Source: a virus | IMG/VR virus record: IMGVR_UViG_3300025319_000079 | Span: 1-30,062 of that record | DNA length: 30,062 nt | Direction: 5' to 3' (one strand) | Part shown: one piece after another, positions 1 to 8,164 of the stretch | Layout of the letters: each line of letters opens with the position of its first letter | Numbering within the stretch: the stretch's first letter is position 1 | Notes under the pieces: model-generated | The model's input: the letters and a program-made list of their open reading frames with translations, nothing else | What the model was told of the DNA's origin: nothing | Databases searched by the model: none | Program-made: the position numbers and the translations under genes

Positions 1-3000
1 GAGGACTGCCAGCTGGGGTACGAGCAAGCTTAGCTGCTCAGGTGCCCATCCTGACCGATACCAGTGATTTACTGGAAGCACAGAAGAACCGTCTGCGCGA
101 AGTACAGATGGCCCACCGTGGTTTTGCTTCGCACACGGGAACTAGCGCCCAAGCTCTCCTCTTCCTCCAGTCAGCAACCCAGGGCGTGATGACAGCACTG
201 GCCCTTCTCCGCGGTAACCTCATGTTTGCGGGCTTTGGCCTTATCTTCATGCGCTTCACTGTCGTCCGGGTGATGCTTGCCTTCACCGCACTGACCTTTG
301 TTCTTGGCGGAGTGATGAAGCTCTGGACCGGCTTCATTGCTGGCGCCAAGGGGGCCGGTGCTGCTATGCAGGTGCTTCGCTTCCAGATGATGCGGCAGCT
401 GGGGAGTGCCCGGGAGGTGGGTGCCTTCTTCAGAGCCGCCGAGGTGCTCGTGCGACGCTTCGGCTTCGCTTTGGACGACACCACATCCGGTCTGACGAAG
501 ATGCAAAGAGAGGGTCTCGGTCCGCTGCTTGCCAACCGGGACCTCGTAGCCGACTTTGCTCGTACCTTCAGCCTTAGCTTCGAACAGGCCACAGATACTC
601 TTACCAGTGCAATTGGACGTCAGCGTGGATCACTGGAGACTCTTGGTGACACCATGGGTGTCATCCCGGAGATCTTTAACAAGAATCTGGACAAGCTGAA
701 TGAGGCCAGCCGATCTGAGCGAGCTGAGTTTGTTATCAACCTCCTTCAGCGCTACAAGGGTGCTGCTGAGGACTATGCAAGAACGCTGCCAGGCGCACTG
801 AACAGGGTCAGGGAGGCCTTCAACGGCTTCGTCAGGGATGTCACTGAGCCGTTCGCAAGGAACGTGCTGGCGCCGGCCATGAATGGTCTGGCTAACCTTC
901 TCAATACAGTCTCCCTACTCGTGCGAGGCCTAAAGGCTTCCGAGCCGGCGCAGAGGCTGTGGAACAAGTTCCTTACCAACATGCGTACGGCCATGCAGCT
1001 CCTTGTTCCTGACACAGAGAAGTTTGGCAAGACGATTGGAGTTCTGGTAGTGGGCAGCCTTCTGCTAGCGCTGAAGTTGGCAGTGCTGCTGTCGGCAGCT
1101 CTCGTCAAGCTAGCTGCCTTCATCCATCTGGCTGCCGGCGCCTTCCGCCGCTTCCTCCAACTTATCAAGCCCGTTATCGACCAGCTCCGGGCTCTTGCTC
1201 AGATGCTCAAGTCCTTGAACCTCGGCGGTCAGTTCGCCAAGCTGAAGAACTTCGCTGTCGACCTGGCAGATGGTCTGCTCTCCTTGGGCAAGCCTTCGCA
1301 CTTGGCGGTCATTGGACTGCACGCTGTGACCTTGGCCTTCGCCGACTTCGTGAAGGGGTTCGTGGGAGCTGGTGGTAGTGCTCTTGGCAGACGTATAGGG
1401 AGAGCACTGAATCCAGCAGCAAGGGCTATCGGTCAGTTTACTGACGACATGGCGCGGATGTTTGGTACCAGTGCCGACGAGGTAGCTGAGAGTGGACTCA
1501 GACGCTGGGCAGCGGCCGCGGGGCGTCTAGGCAAGGGAGTCGTTAGGTTCTTTACGAAGGACTTCACTGATCCTCTGGGTGACCTGCTCCGCCTGCGCGT
1601 CATCTCCAAGATAGCAAAGGAAGAATCCGACACTCTCATCGAGACGATCCTCAAAAGCATGACTGCTCCCGGCCGACTGGCGATGGCACCGATTACCACC
1701 CCGTTCCGTATCCTCGGCTCCAGCCTGAAGGCTGGCCTGATGCTAGTCATACGGGACATCCCGACCATGCTGAGGGCCGTGTTCACCAAGCTGAACATAG
1801 GTCTGCTGATAGCTGAGATCTTCACTCGCAGCATGATTGAAGCTTTCGTACCGGGTAAGTTCCAAGGACTGGCCCTGATCGTCTCCGATGTTATCTTCGG
1901 AGCCATCAGTGGGGCGTTGGCTGGGGCTGCTGTTGGGTCCGCGGTATTCCCAGGTGTCGGTACCGTCGTAGGCGCCGTCGCCGGTGCCATAATCGGAGCT
2001 ATTGCCTCCGTGGCCTTGGACATCTTCCTTGACGACCGTGTGAAGAAAGCATTCACAGAGGGCGTGGGAAAGCTAGGGAGCTTCTTGAAGGGATTGCTTC
2101 CGGCTCAGCTGCGTGAGGCTCTAAGCGGTATCAGCTTGCCCTCTCTGGCACTGCCATCTCTGACTCTGCCCGATCTGGGTCCTTCGTTGGGTGTACTTTC
2201 TGGCTTCCTCGGACCACTGCGTGATTTGGGCGGGGCTACATCTGAACTCTTGTCCTCGTTCGGTGTCTTGTTCAAGGGAATCAGCGACTTCAGCAAGGGG
2301 CCGGTGCTGCCAATCCTGATTGCTGCATTGGGCGGGCTAGCTAGGATCTTCAAGGCAGAGATTCAGCCCGTACTCGATTTCCACATAGTACTCTTTAGAC
2401 TACTAGCGAAGACAGTCAACGATGTTGTAGTGATCGCATTCGAAGAGCTGGTAGACTTCCTCTCCAGCTCACTGGCCCCGGCCCTGAAAGTTCTTAGGGG
2501 ACTCTTCAAGGTCGCTATGGCTCCGATCATAGCCCTTGGGGAGGGCCTGGCAGCCATGGTCTCGCTGGTCGGACACCTGCTCAGTGGTGAGTGGGGAAGG
2601 GCTTGGAGAGACTTCGTCCGTCTCGTGACTACTCCCCTACGCATGGTAGAGCGTACGGTCTCGGGGTTCATGGATGTCATAACCGGCGTCTTTGAGATAG
2701 GGCTCAATAACATCGAGGCAGTCTGGGATATCTTCCGCCGAAGCCTTGTCGCAATAGTTACGAACACTCTCGATGCGGCTCTTGGCTACTTCAAGGACTT
2801 CCCAGGCAAGGTTGTTGGTTACGTGTCTGAGCTGGTTGACGCTGTAATCGACTTCTTCAAGATGCTGGCAAGGGAGCTGGTGGGTGCCTCCATCATTCCA
2901 GACCTGATCGATGATATCGTCGGTTACTTCGCCAAGCTGCCGCAGAAGCTATTGGCTCTGCTAACTACTGCCATGGGTAAGATCATCTCTGCGATTACCG

Positions 3001-3800
3001 GCGCCGTGGCCGCAGTCTTCACGGCAGCAGTAACACTAGGAGGAAAGATCGTGTCTGGTCTCGCCTCCGGTGTAGGCAATCTCCTGACATGGGCTACGGG
3101 CAAGGTTGCCGGGCTGATCCAAGGGATGAAGGACAAGTTCACCGATGTCTACAACACAGCGGTAACGCTTGGAGGCAAGGTGCTGGGCGGATTCAAGTCA
3201 GGTCTCGGAGACTTGGGAGCAGTGATTGTCGCGGCTCTGAATGCGGCCAAGGTAGCTGTCATAGGCACGGCGCGTAAGGTAAGTAGTGTGGTGACTACAC
3301 TCAGTGGTGTTGGATCCAGTCTAGGGGGTGCTATCGCCAGCGGGTTTGGTAGTGCCGTTAAGTCTATTAAGAACACCCTGCTAGATGCAGTCATTGGGCT
3401 GCTGAAGGTTCTCAACAAGATACCGGGTGGCTTCTTCACCAAGTTTATCTTGGGTGCTATCGGAATCCCCAACTTGGATACTGCTATCAAGTCGCTTGAG
3501 GGGCTGAAGAGCAAGGCACTGGGTGGTCTAGCTGGCGGTCTCATCAAGGTGGGTGAGCAGGGCGAGGAGATTGTCGCTGTTCCTACAGGCAGCCGCGTGC
3601 TCAGCAATCAGCAGACAAGGGGCCTGATGGGTACTCTTGCCGGCAACACTGGAGCCCAAGCTCCGGTCACCTTCGTCAACACCTACCAGATTGGCAACGT
3701 TGTAGGCCAGGGTGGGATGAAGCAGCTGGCTGAGATCGTCACCGAGCACCAGATGCGAGTCTTCCGCGGCACGTACAGAAGAGGGTTCGTGAGGAGCTAG
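1..3800 (+). CDS. Phage tail tape-measure protein (5' end may lie outside the window)
   Basis: This protein would set tail length and run through the tail tube; in many phages it helps DNA cross the cell envelope. The reading frame is open from the first bases of the window, and the first usable start (GTG at 42) has no clear ribosome binding site, so the gene probably begins further left. From GTG 42 it is 1252 residues, a normal tape-measure length. Visible features are long hydrophobic stretches around residues 330-365, a Gly/Ala-rich zipper-like region around 615-665, and many amphipathic helical segments. Near the C-terminus is the motif VGEQGEEIVAVPTGSRVLSN, a tail common in phage tape-measure and minor tail proteins. 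It is followed by tail genes on the same strand. The family call is secure; the exact start is not. Confidence 0.88.
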   Translation, partial: GLPAGVRASLAAQVPILTDTSDLLEAQKNRLREVQMAHRGFASHTGTSAQALLFLQSATQGVMTALALLRGNLMFAGFGLIFMRFTVVRVMLAFTALTFVLGGVMKLWTGFIAGAKGAGAAMQVLRFQMMRQLGSAREVGAFFRAAEVLVRRFGFALDDTTSGLTKMQREGLGPLLANRDLVADFARTFSLSFEQATDTLTSAIGRQRGSLETLGDTMGVIPEIFNKNLDKLNEASRSERAEFVINLLQRYKGAAEDYARTLPGALNRVREAFNGFVRDVTEPFARNVLAPAMNGLANLLNTVSLLVRGLKASEPAQRLWNKFLTNMRTAMQLLVPDTEKFGKTIGVLVVGSLLLALKLAVLLSAALVKLAAFIHLAAGAFRRFLQLIKPVIDQLRALAQMLKSLNLGGQFAKLKNFAVDLADGLLSLGKPSHLAVIGLHAVTLAFADFVKGFVGAGGSALGRRIGRALNPAARAIGQFTDDMARMFGTSADEVAESGLRRWAAAAGRLGKGVVRFFTKDFTDPLGDLLRLRVISKIAKEESDTLIETILKSMTAPGRLAMAPITTPFRILGSSLKAGLMLVIRDIPTMLRAVFTKLNIGLLIAEIFTRSMIEAFVPGKFQGLALIVSDVIFGAISGALAGAAVGSAVFPGVGTVVGAVAGAIIGAIASVALDIFLDDRVKKAFTEGVGKLGSFLKGLLPAQLREALSGISLPSLALPSLTLPDLGPSLGVLSGFLGPLRDLGGATSELLSSFGVLFKGISDFSKGPVLPILIAALGGLARIFKAEIQPVLDFHIVLFRLLAKTVNDVVVIAFEELVDFLSSSLAPALKVLRGLFKVAMAPIIALGEGLAAMVSLVGHLLSGEWGRAWRDFVRLVTTPLRMVERTVSGFMDVITGVFEIGLNNIEAVWDIFRRSLVAIVTNTLDAALGYFKDFPGKVVGYVSELVDAVIDFFKMLARELVGASIIPDLIDDIVGYFAKLPQKLLALLTTAMGKIISAITGAVAAVFTAAVTLGGKIVSGLASGVGNLLTWATGKVAGLIQGMKDKFTDVYNTAVTLGGKVLGGFKSGLGDLGAVIVAALNAAKVAVIGTARKVSSVVTTLSGVGSSLGGAIASGFGSAVKSIKNTLLDAVIGLLKVLNKIPGGFFTKFILGAIGIPNLDTAIKSLEGLKSKALGGLAGGLIKVGEQGEEIVAVPTGSRVLSNQQTRGLMGTLAGNTGAQAPVTFVNTYQIGNVVGQGGMKQLAEIVTEHQMRVFRGTYRRGFVRS

Positions 3801-3803
3801 TTG

Positions 3804-3926
3804 ATGCTACCCAGACGAGCTGAGTGCGACGATACGGGCGTCTTTATCACAGCCGATAGGTGGAGTGGCCCTCTGTTGTCCTACGGCCCTCTGGTGGCCT
3901 CTACAGGCCTCAAGGAGTTTCCTTAA
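3804..3926 (+). CDS. Small 40-residue tail-region protein, unknown function
   Basis: This short ORF fills the gap between the tape-measure and hub-like genes. It starts with ATG four bases after the tape-measure stop, has GAGGAG about seven bases upstream, and ends in TAA directly abutting the TTG start of the next gene. The product begins MLPRRAECDD and ends STGLKEFP; it has no recognisable domain, signal peptide or membrane segment. The exact fit between neighbours and the good ribosome binding site are the evidence for it. It may be a translational-coupling leader for the hub gene or a small tail protein. No homology is claimed. Confidence 0.5.
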   Translation: MLPRRAECDDTGVFITADRWSGPLLSYGPLVASTGLKEFP

Positions 3927-5321
3927 TTGCCTGTCACGATTACCATCGATGGGGTGGATCAAACCTTGAGGGTGCGGATGGAGACTATTGAGATCCGAGA
4001 CTCCATCCCTGCCCGTATGGATACGGCTCAGTTCGATATGATCATCCTCTCTGCAGATATAGCCAATCGGCCGGTGTCTGGCAACGAGGTCTCCATTGAC
4101 GTCGACGGCTCCATTGAGTTCGCAGGAGAGGTGACAACAGCCCAAGAGGTTCGTCTCATCAACCCTGATGCTTATCTTTACCAGATAACCTGCAACGATT
4201 GGAGCAGACGGCTCGACAGACAGCTTGTCGTAATCCAAGAGATTGGCCCCAGCTTGGCCGGCGACATCGTCAAAGAGGTGCTTGGCGACTTCGCACCAGA
4301 GTTCGCCGTGGATCTAACACAGATACAAGACGGGGTGCTGATCCCGGAGCAGCAGTATGACTACTCGACCGTGTCATCCATCCTAGACCAGCTGGCCACT
4401 CTCAGCGGCTACGTCTGGTACATCGATGTGGACAAAGTCCTGCATTTCATCCCTCCTCCAGACTTCATCTCTCCCCTGACTGGTAATCAGTACGATGTGG
4501 ACACCGACCTGCAGCTAGGAGACATGGCGTGGCAGGAAGATGCCAGCCAAGTCAAGAACAGGATCTTCCTCAAGGATGGGGTTGTACCGGACGCGGACAG
4601 CAGGCAGGACACCTTTATCAGTGACGGTGTCGCCTCGTTCTTCTCCCTCTTCCAAGAGCCTGAGGGCGTAGGGACCACCAGTGTTGTCTCCAAGAAGCCT
4701 GATGGTAGCACCAAGATGTGGAACCCCGCTCTTGACCCTCTGGACGCGGCTGAGGGCACTCTGCGTGGGGATCCAGACACAGTTTACGTTTGTTTGCTCA
4801 ACGTTGGTATCAGATTTCCTCTCGACTCAGAGGACAAGGTCGTGCTCGAACCCAACGAGATCATCGAGGTGACCACCAAGCCTATGCGCGAGGACATCGT
4901 CTTCATGGTTGAGGACATCGACAGCCAGAAGATGATGGCGGACAGGGAGGGCCTGACATGGGGTCAAGGCACCGCCGGCATATACGAACACATGGAATCC
5001 TTGGATGGTGCCAGGCTCGGTAGCCAAGAGTCAGCTGAGGCCTATGGGCTGATACTACTGACACAGACAGCTTGGCCTGAGGTTACAGGCACATTTCGCA
5101 CGCAGCAACTGAAGGGTTGGAAAGCTGGACAGACCTTTGACCTGAAGTCATCCAAGCGTGATCTCTTCGATGCAGAGACATTCTGGAAGACAGCAGTGAA
5201 GGTGGACATACCAGTCTGGGTACAGCAAGTAACCAAGCAGGTTCTCCCAGCCGAGGATCAGCCAGACGGTGTTGTCTTCGAGACTATCGTTGAGTTTGCC
5301 AACAGGGCAATTATGGGATAG
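3927..5321 (+). CDS. Phage tail hub / baseplate-type minor tail protein
   Basis: The product is 464 residues and probably forms part of the tail tip or hub below the tape measure. The start is TTG with AAGGAG about nine bases upstream (3912-3917), directly after the preceding stop. The N-terminus (MPVTITIDGV) and an early beta-rich domain of the kind 'VSGNEVSIDVDG...FAGEV' resemble gp27/hub and siphovirus tail-component proteins. A segment near residues 155-180 (LATLSGYVWYIDVDKVLHFI) matches the typical hub domain with its 'GYVWYID' strand. Position immediately after the tape measure supports this. The assignment rests on pattern recognition rather than catalytic residues. Confidence 0.72.
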   Translation: MPVTITIDGVDQTLRVRMETIEIRDSIPARMDTAQFDMIILSADIANRPVSGNEVSIDVDGSIEFAGEVTTAQEVRLINPDAYLYQITCNDWSRRLDRQLVVIQEIGPSLAGDIVKEVLGDFAPEFAVDLTQIQDGVLIPEQQYDYSTVSSILDQLATLSGYVWYIDVDKVLHFIPPPDFISPLTGNQYDVDTDLQLGDMAWQEDASQVKNRIFLKDGVVPDADSRQDTFISDGVASFFSLFQEPEGVGTTSVVSKKPDGSTKMWNPALDPLDAAEGTLRGDPDTVYVCLLNVGIRFPLDSEDKVVLEPNEIIEVTTKPMREDIVFMVEDIDSQKMMADREGLTWGQGTAGIYEHMESLDGARLGSQESAEAYGLILLTQTAWPEVTGTFRTQQLKGWKAGQTFDLKSSKRDLFDAETFWKTAVKVDIPVWVQQVTKQVLPAEDQPDGVVFETIVEFANRAIMG

Positions 5322-5328
5322 GTGAACT

Positions 5329-5580
5329 ATGTCTCTTCGTGGTACTTCCGAACTGACAAGAATTCTGAGAGAGCTGTTTGATCGTCATAACCGGACCTTC
5401 AAACGCTCTCCTCACTCCACGACTGTGCGTATTAGGGACTTGCCAGAGCAGCCGCCTACAGCTGACAGGGTTGTGATGGATGACACCCAGCCCTCCTTGA
5501 CGCCGAAGTGGGGTGCTGTAACTACATGGTCAAGAGTCTCCAACAACGTTCTCTGGGGAGAAGGTGCCAAATGGCAATAA
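5329..5580 (+). CDS. Small tail-region protein, unknown function
   Basis: This is an 83-residue protein encoded eight bases after the hub gene, with only a weak GATAGGTGA-type ribosome site. The N-terminal third is helical and basic. The C-terminal third is rich in Trp and Gly and ends WGEGAKWQ, a style seen in small minor tail proteins placed between hub and fibre genes. Its end overlaps the start of the next gene by ten bases, so the two are probably translationally coupled. No specific function can be assigned. Confidence 0.65.
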   Translation: MSLRGTSELTRILRELFDRHNRTFKRSPHSTTVRIRDLPEQPPTADRVVMDDTQPSLTPKWGAVTTWSRVSNNVLWGEGAKWQ

Positions 5581-7160
5581 CGGATCAGATAGCTCTCTCT
5601 CGTCCCCGCGGCACCATAGAACTGGAGCTGGAGGAGGTTACTGCGGGGGGACTGATTCTACGTACGACCAGAGTGCTAGACAACGTGGTGACATACGCCT
5701 TCCGCAACGAGATATCCAAGTGGCTGGCAGGGCAGAGTTCCGTACTGCCTGGCTTCTTGGCTATCGGTGCCGGCCAAGAGGCTGCCAGCGTGAACCAGAA
5801 GACAGTGACTGAGATGGTGGACGAGTTCTTCCGGAAGGATCTGGCTACGTCCCCACAGGTACTGTCCGATGGGACTCGGTACCGAGCAGTGTTTGGTGCG
5901 GCTGAGATCGCAGGGGATATTGAAGAGGTCATGCTCTTCAGTGCCGATGCAGTTGTTGTAATCCTTGACGCTCTCGATGCAATAACTGGTTGGAGCACCG
6001 GCGCCGGTCAAACCTTATCTGTGGAGACTTCGGACAGGATGCAGGGGACGGGCAGCTTGGAGTCTGCTAGCTCAGGAGCTGGACCAGCTGATCTGACTTT
6101 CAAGAAGACCACGCTCTCTGCCGATATCTCCTTGGCTGACACGGCTCTGCAGGTCTGGTTCTATGTCGATGACAAGACCAAGCTCTCTGGGAATATTGCC
6201 ATACAGCTATCGTCCAGCATCACGACCGGACAGCACCAGTGGGCATGGACGGTGGCAGCTTCCGGCTTGGTGAATGGTTGGAACTACTTCGATCTAGATC
6301 TGACAGCGGCCACAATCACCGGTAGCCCGGACAAGACCGCCATCGTTCGCTTCGAGCTATCTGTCACGAAGACTCACCCCGTCACTGTTCGCATCGATAA
6401 CCTGCGAACCTTCAAACCGGCAGGGACAGGTCTCGCCCGGGCAGAGCTGACACCTGCCTTTACGAAGCAGATAGGTAGTGTGCTCAACATCACGTGGACC
6501 ATACGTCCAGACTACGAATCCAAGATCAATACGTTCTTGTGGGAGGGGGATGACGATCAGGCAGTAAGCGCCGACGTGACAGCTCAACTAGCCGAGACCG
6601 GCGCTGGCACATTCCCTGCGGTAACAAGCCATCCGTGGACCTACACCTCAATGTGGCTCCCAGCAGCTTCTGGCTACATGACTGGTGGTCTGTTGGCGTT
6701 GGACTCGCAGGCCGGGTGTATCGCTGTCTGGGCTCGATTTGGGGCAGTGGAACCATCCAATGGAGCGCTGGTCTTCGACTGGCGCCAAGACGGCAGTAAC
6801 ACTATCAGCTTGTATTGGGATAGTGCTAGCAATCTATGGACTGCGGTGTATACGCGTAGTGGTGTGACAGTGACTAGGACAGCTGGTGACACACCGACGA
6901 ACAATGACTACGCCTTCTTGGTTGTTGGCTGGGATGTCAATGGCCTTGGTCTCAGTCTTAATGGTGCTGCGATGTCCAAGGTTGCGATCGCCACTCTCAT
7001 CAGTGCCATAACTGCTCAACCCACATGGGGAGGGGGGAGCGGTCTCGTAACTACAAATGCCAAGCTAGGACCTGCCTTGGCATTCAGCAGAGTCCTGTCT
7101 GATGCTGAGATCGCAGCACTCTACGCCTTGGGTAGATTCTACGTATATGGAGAGGACTAG
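5571..7160 (+). CDS. Minor tail / receptor-binding protein with C-terminal LamG-like lectin fold
   Basis: ATG 5571 is preferred over an upstream in-frame ATG at 5508 because GGGGAGAAGG lies about seven bases before it; this gives 529 residues. The N-terminal part (MAITDQIALSRPRGTIELEL onward) is beta-rich and may attach to the tail. Roughly residues 356-529 look like a concanavalin/LamG beta-sandwich: repeated strands of the kind 'GCIAVWARF', 'TISLYWDSASNLW' and 'FLVVGWDVNGLGLSLNGAAM', then 'AFSRVLSDAEIAALY', the usual end of LamG domains. Such modules often bind host glycans. It belongs to the run of fibre genes and is likely exposed at the tail tip. The fold is inferred from sequence texture. 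Confidence 0.68.
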   Translation: MAITDQIALSRPRGTIELELEEVTAGGLILRTTRVLDNVVTYAFRNEISKWLAGQSSVLPGFLAIGAGQEAASVNQKTVTEMVDEFFRKDLATSPQVLSDGTRYRAVFGAAEIAGDIEEVMLFSADAVVVILDALDAITGWSTGAGQTLSVETSDRMQGTGSLESASSGAGPADLTFKKTTLSADISLADTALQVWFYVDDKTKLSGNIAIQLSSSITTGQHQWAWTVAASGLVNGWNYFDLDLTAATITGSPDKTAIVRFELSVTKTHPVTVRIDNLRTFKPAGTGLARAELTPAFTKQIGSVLNITWTIRPDYESKINTFLWEGDDDQAVSADVTAQLAETGAGTFPAVTSHPWTYTSMWLPAASGYMTGGLLALDSQAGCIAVWARFGAVEPSNGALVFDWRQDGSNTISLYWDSASNLWTAVYTRSGVTVTRTAGDTPTNNDYAFLVVGWDVNGLGLSLNGAAMSKVAIATLISAITAQPTWGGGSGLVTTNAKLGPALAFSRVLSDAEIAALYALGRFYVYGED

Positions 7161-7171
7161 GGAGAGATCAG

Positions 7172-8161
7172 ATGCCACCAATCAGCAGTCCAGTCAGCGC
7201 TGGCGACAATATCCTAGACAGCCAATACAACAACCTCCGTGCCGACGTCCTGAATGTCTCTACAGGTCACAGACACGGCGGCGCGGCCGAGGATGGCAGG
7301 CTGATCCCTCCGGCTAGTATCTCTCCGCAGGGTGCTGCCAGTGGCTTGGATGCGGATAAGTTCGAGGGTAAGCAGTTCACTGAGCTGTTTGCTCAAGGCA
7401 CATATGCGTCCATGCTAGCCTCTTCTCCTGCCCTGGCAGGTCTGCGGTGGTACACGACTGACCTAGGTGCCGAGTTTCTCTGGGACGGTAGTAAGTGGCG
7501 CCTTATAGGGCACAACCCGGAGGCATGTGAGCACTTCTTCGATGACTTCCTTGGTCCTTCTCCTCTATTGCAAGGAGGTTCCGATGCTGGCAGTGGGGGG
7601 CAATCCGGTTGGCGCTGGATCACAAGTCTTGGTGGCACGTTTGACATTGGAGATACGAGTAGGTCGCAGGCATCTCTCGTCACTAGTGCCGGTTCTGGTG
7701 GCTCTATTTTCGTCAGAACCAGCAACTTCTATGCCATTGGGGCCGCTAATGTCCCGGCTCTTATCCGGGCAAGGAGCATACAAATCAATGCCACAAGCTC
7801 TACGTGGGCCTACACCGGGCTGGTGGACACGTATCCGGGAGGGGCGGTTAAGCCTACCTCCGGTATCTTCTTCTTTGCTGATGGCCAAACAGACGGCAAC
7901 TGGCACGCTATAACACGATCCGGTGGTGCCGATCTCGTCAATACTGATACAGGGATTGTCTTCACTGGGGTGAACCTCTTGTCGATAGAGATCATGTCGA
8001 CAACAGAAGTCAAGTTCTACATCGATGATGTTCTCAAGGCAACCCACTCGGTCACCCTACCTACGAGTAACTTGGGATTCACGCTGCGTCTGACGAATCA
8101 GGGTTCGGCTAACAGATCGTGGCTCGTTGATTGGGTCGGGTTCTGGGGCGCTAGGGGATAG
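7172..8161 (+). CDS. Tail-fibre-like protein with beta-sandwich C-terminus
   Basis: The product is 329 residues; the ATG is preceded by GGGAGAG and follows the previous stop by 11 bases. The N-terminus carries a 'TGHRHGG' segment followed by 'DGRLIPPASI', a combination common at the base of phage fibres where His-rich metal-binding turns trimerise the chain. Roughly residues 125-329 are rich in Ser, Gly and aromatic strands and include 'EVKFYIDDVLKATHSVTLP', typical of lectin-like beta-sandwich domains. It is probably a structural or adhesin component. Its gene ends next to an AGGGGA site that also serves the following gene. Confidence 0.6.
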   Translation: MPPISSPVSAGDNILDSQYNNLRADVLNVSTGHRHGGAAEDGRLIPPASISPQGAASGLDADKFEGKQFTELFAQGTYASMLASSPALAGLRWYTTDLGAEFLWDGSKWRLIGHNPEACEHFFDDFLGPSPLLQGGSDAGSGGQSGWRWITSLGGTFDIGDTSRSQASLVTSAGSGGSIFVRTSNFYAIGAANVPALIRARSIQINATSSTWAYTGLVDTYPGGAVKPTSGIFFFADGQTDGNWHAITRSGGADLVNTDTGIVFTGVNLLSIEIMSTTEVKFYIDDVLKATHSVTLPTSNLGFTLRLTNQGSANRSWLVDWVGFWGARG

Positions 8162-8164
8162 ATA

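Noticed and set aside
7102-7317. 71-residue plus-strand frame across the start of the fibre-like gene
   Set aside because: Out of frame with both real genes and low-complexity Arg/Gln-rich.
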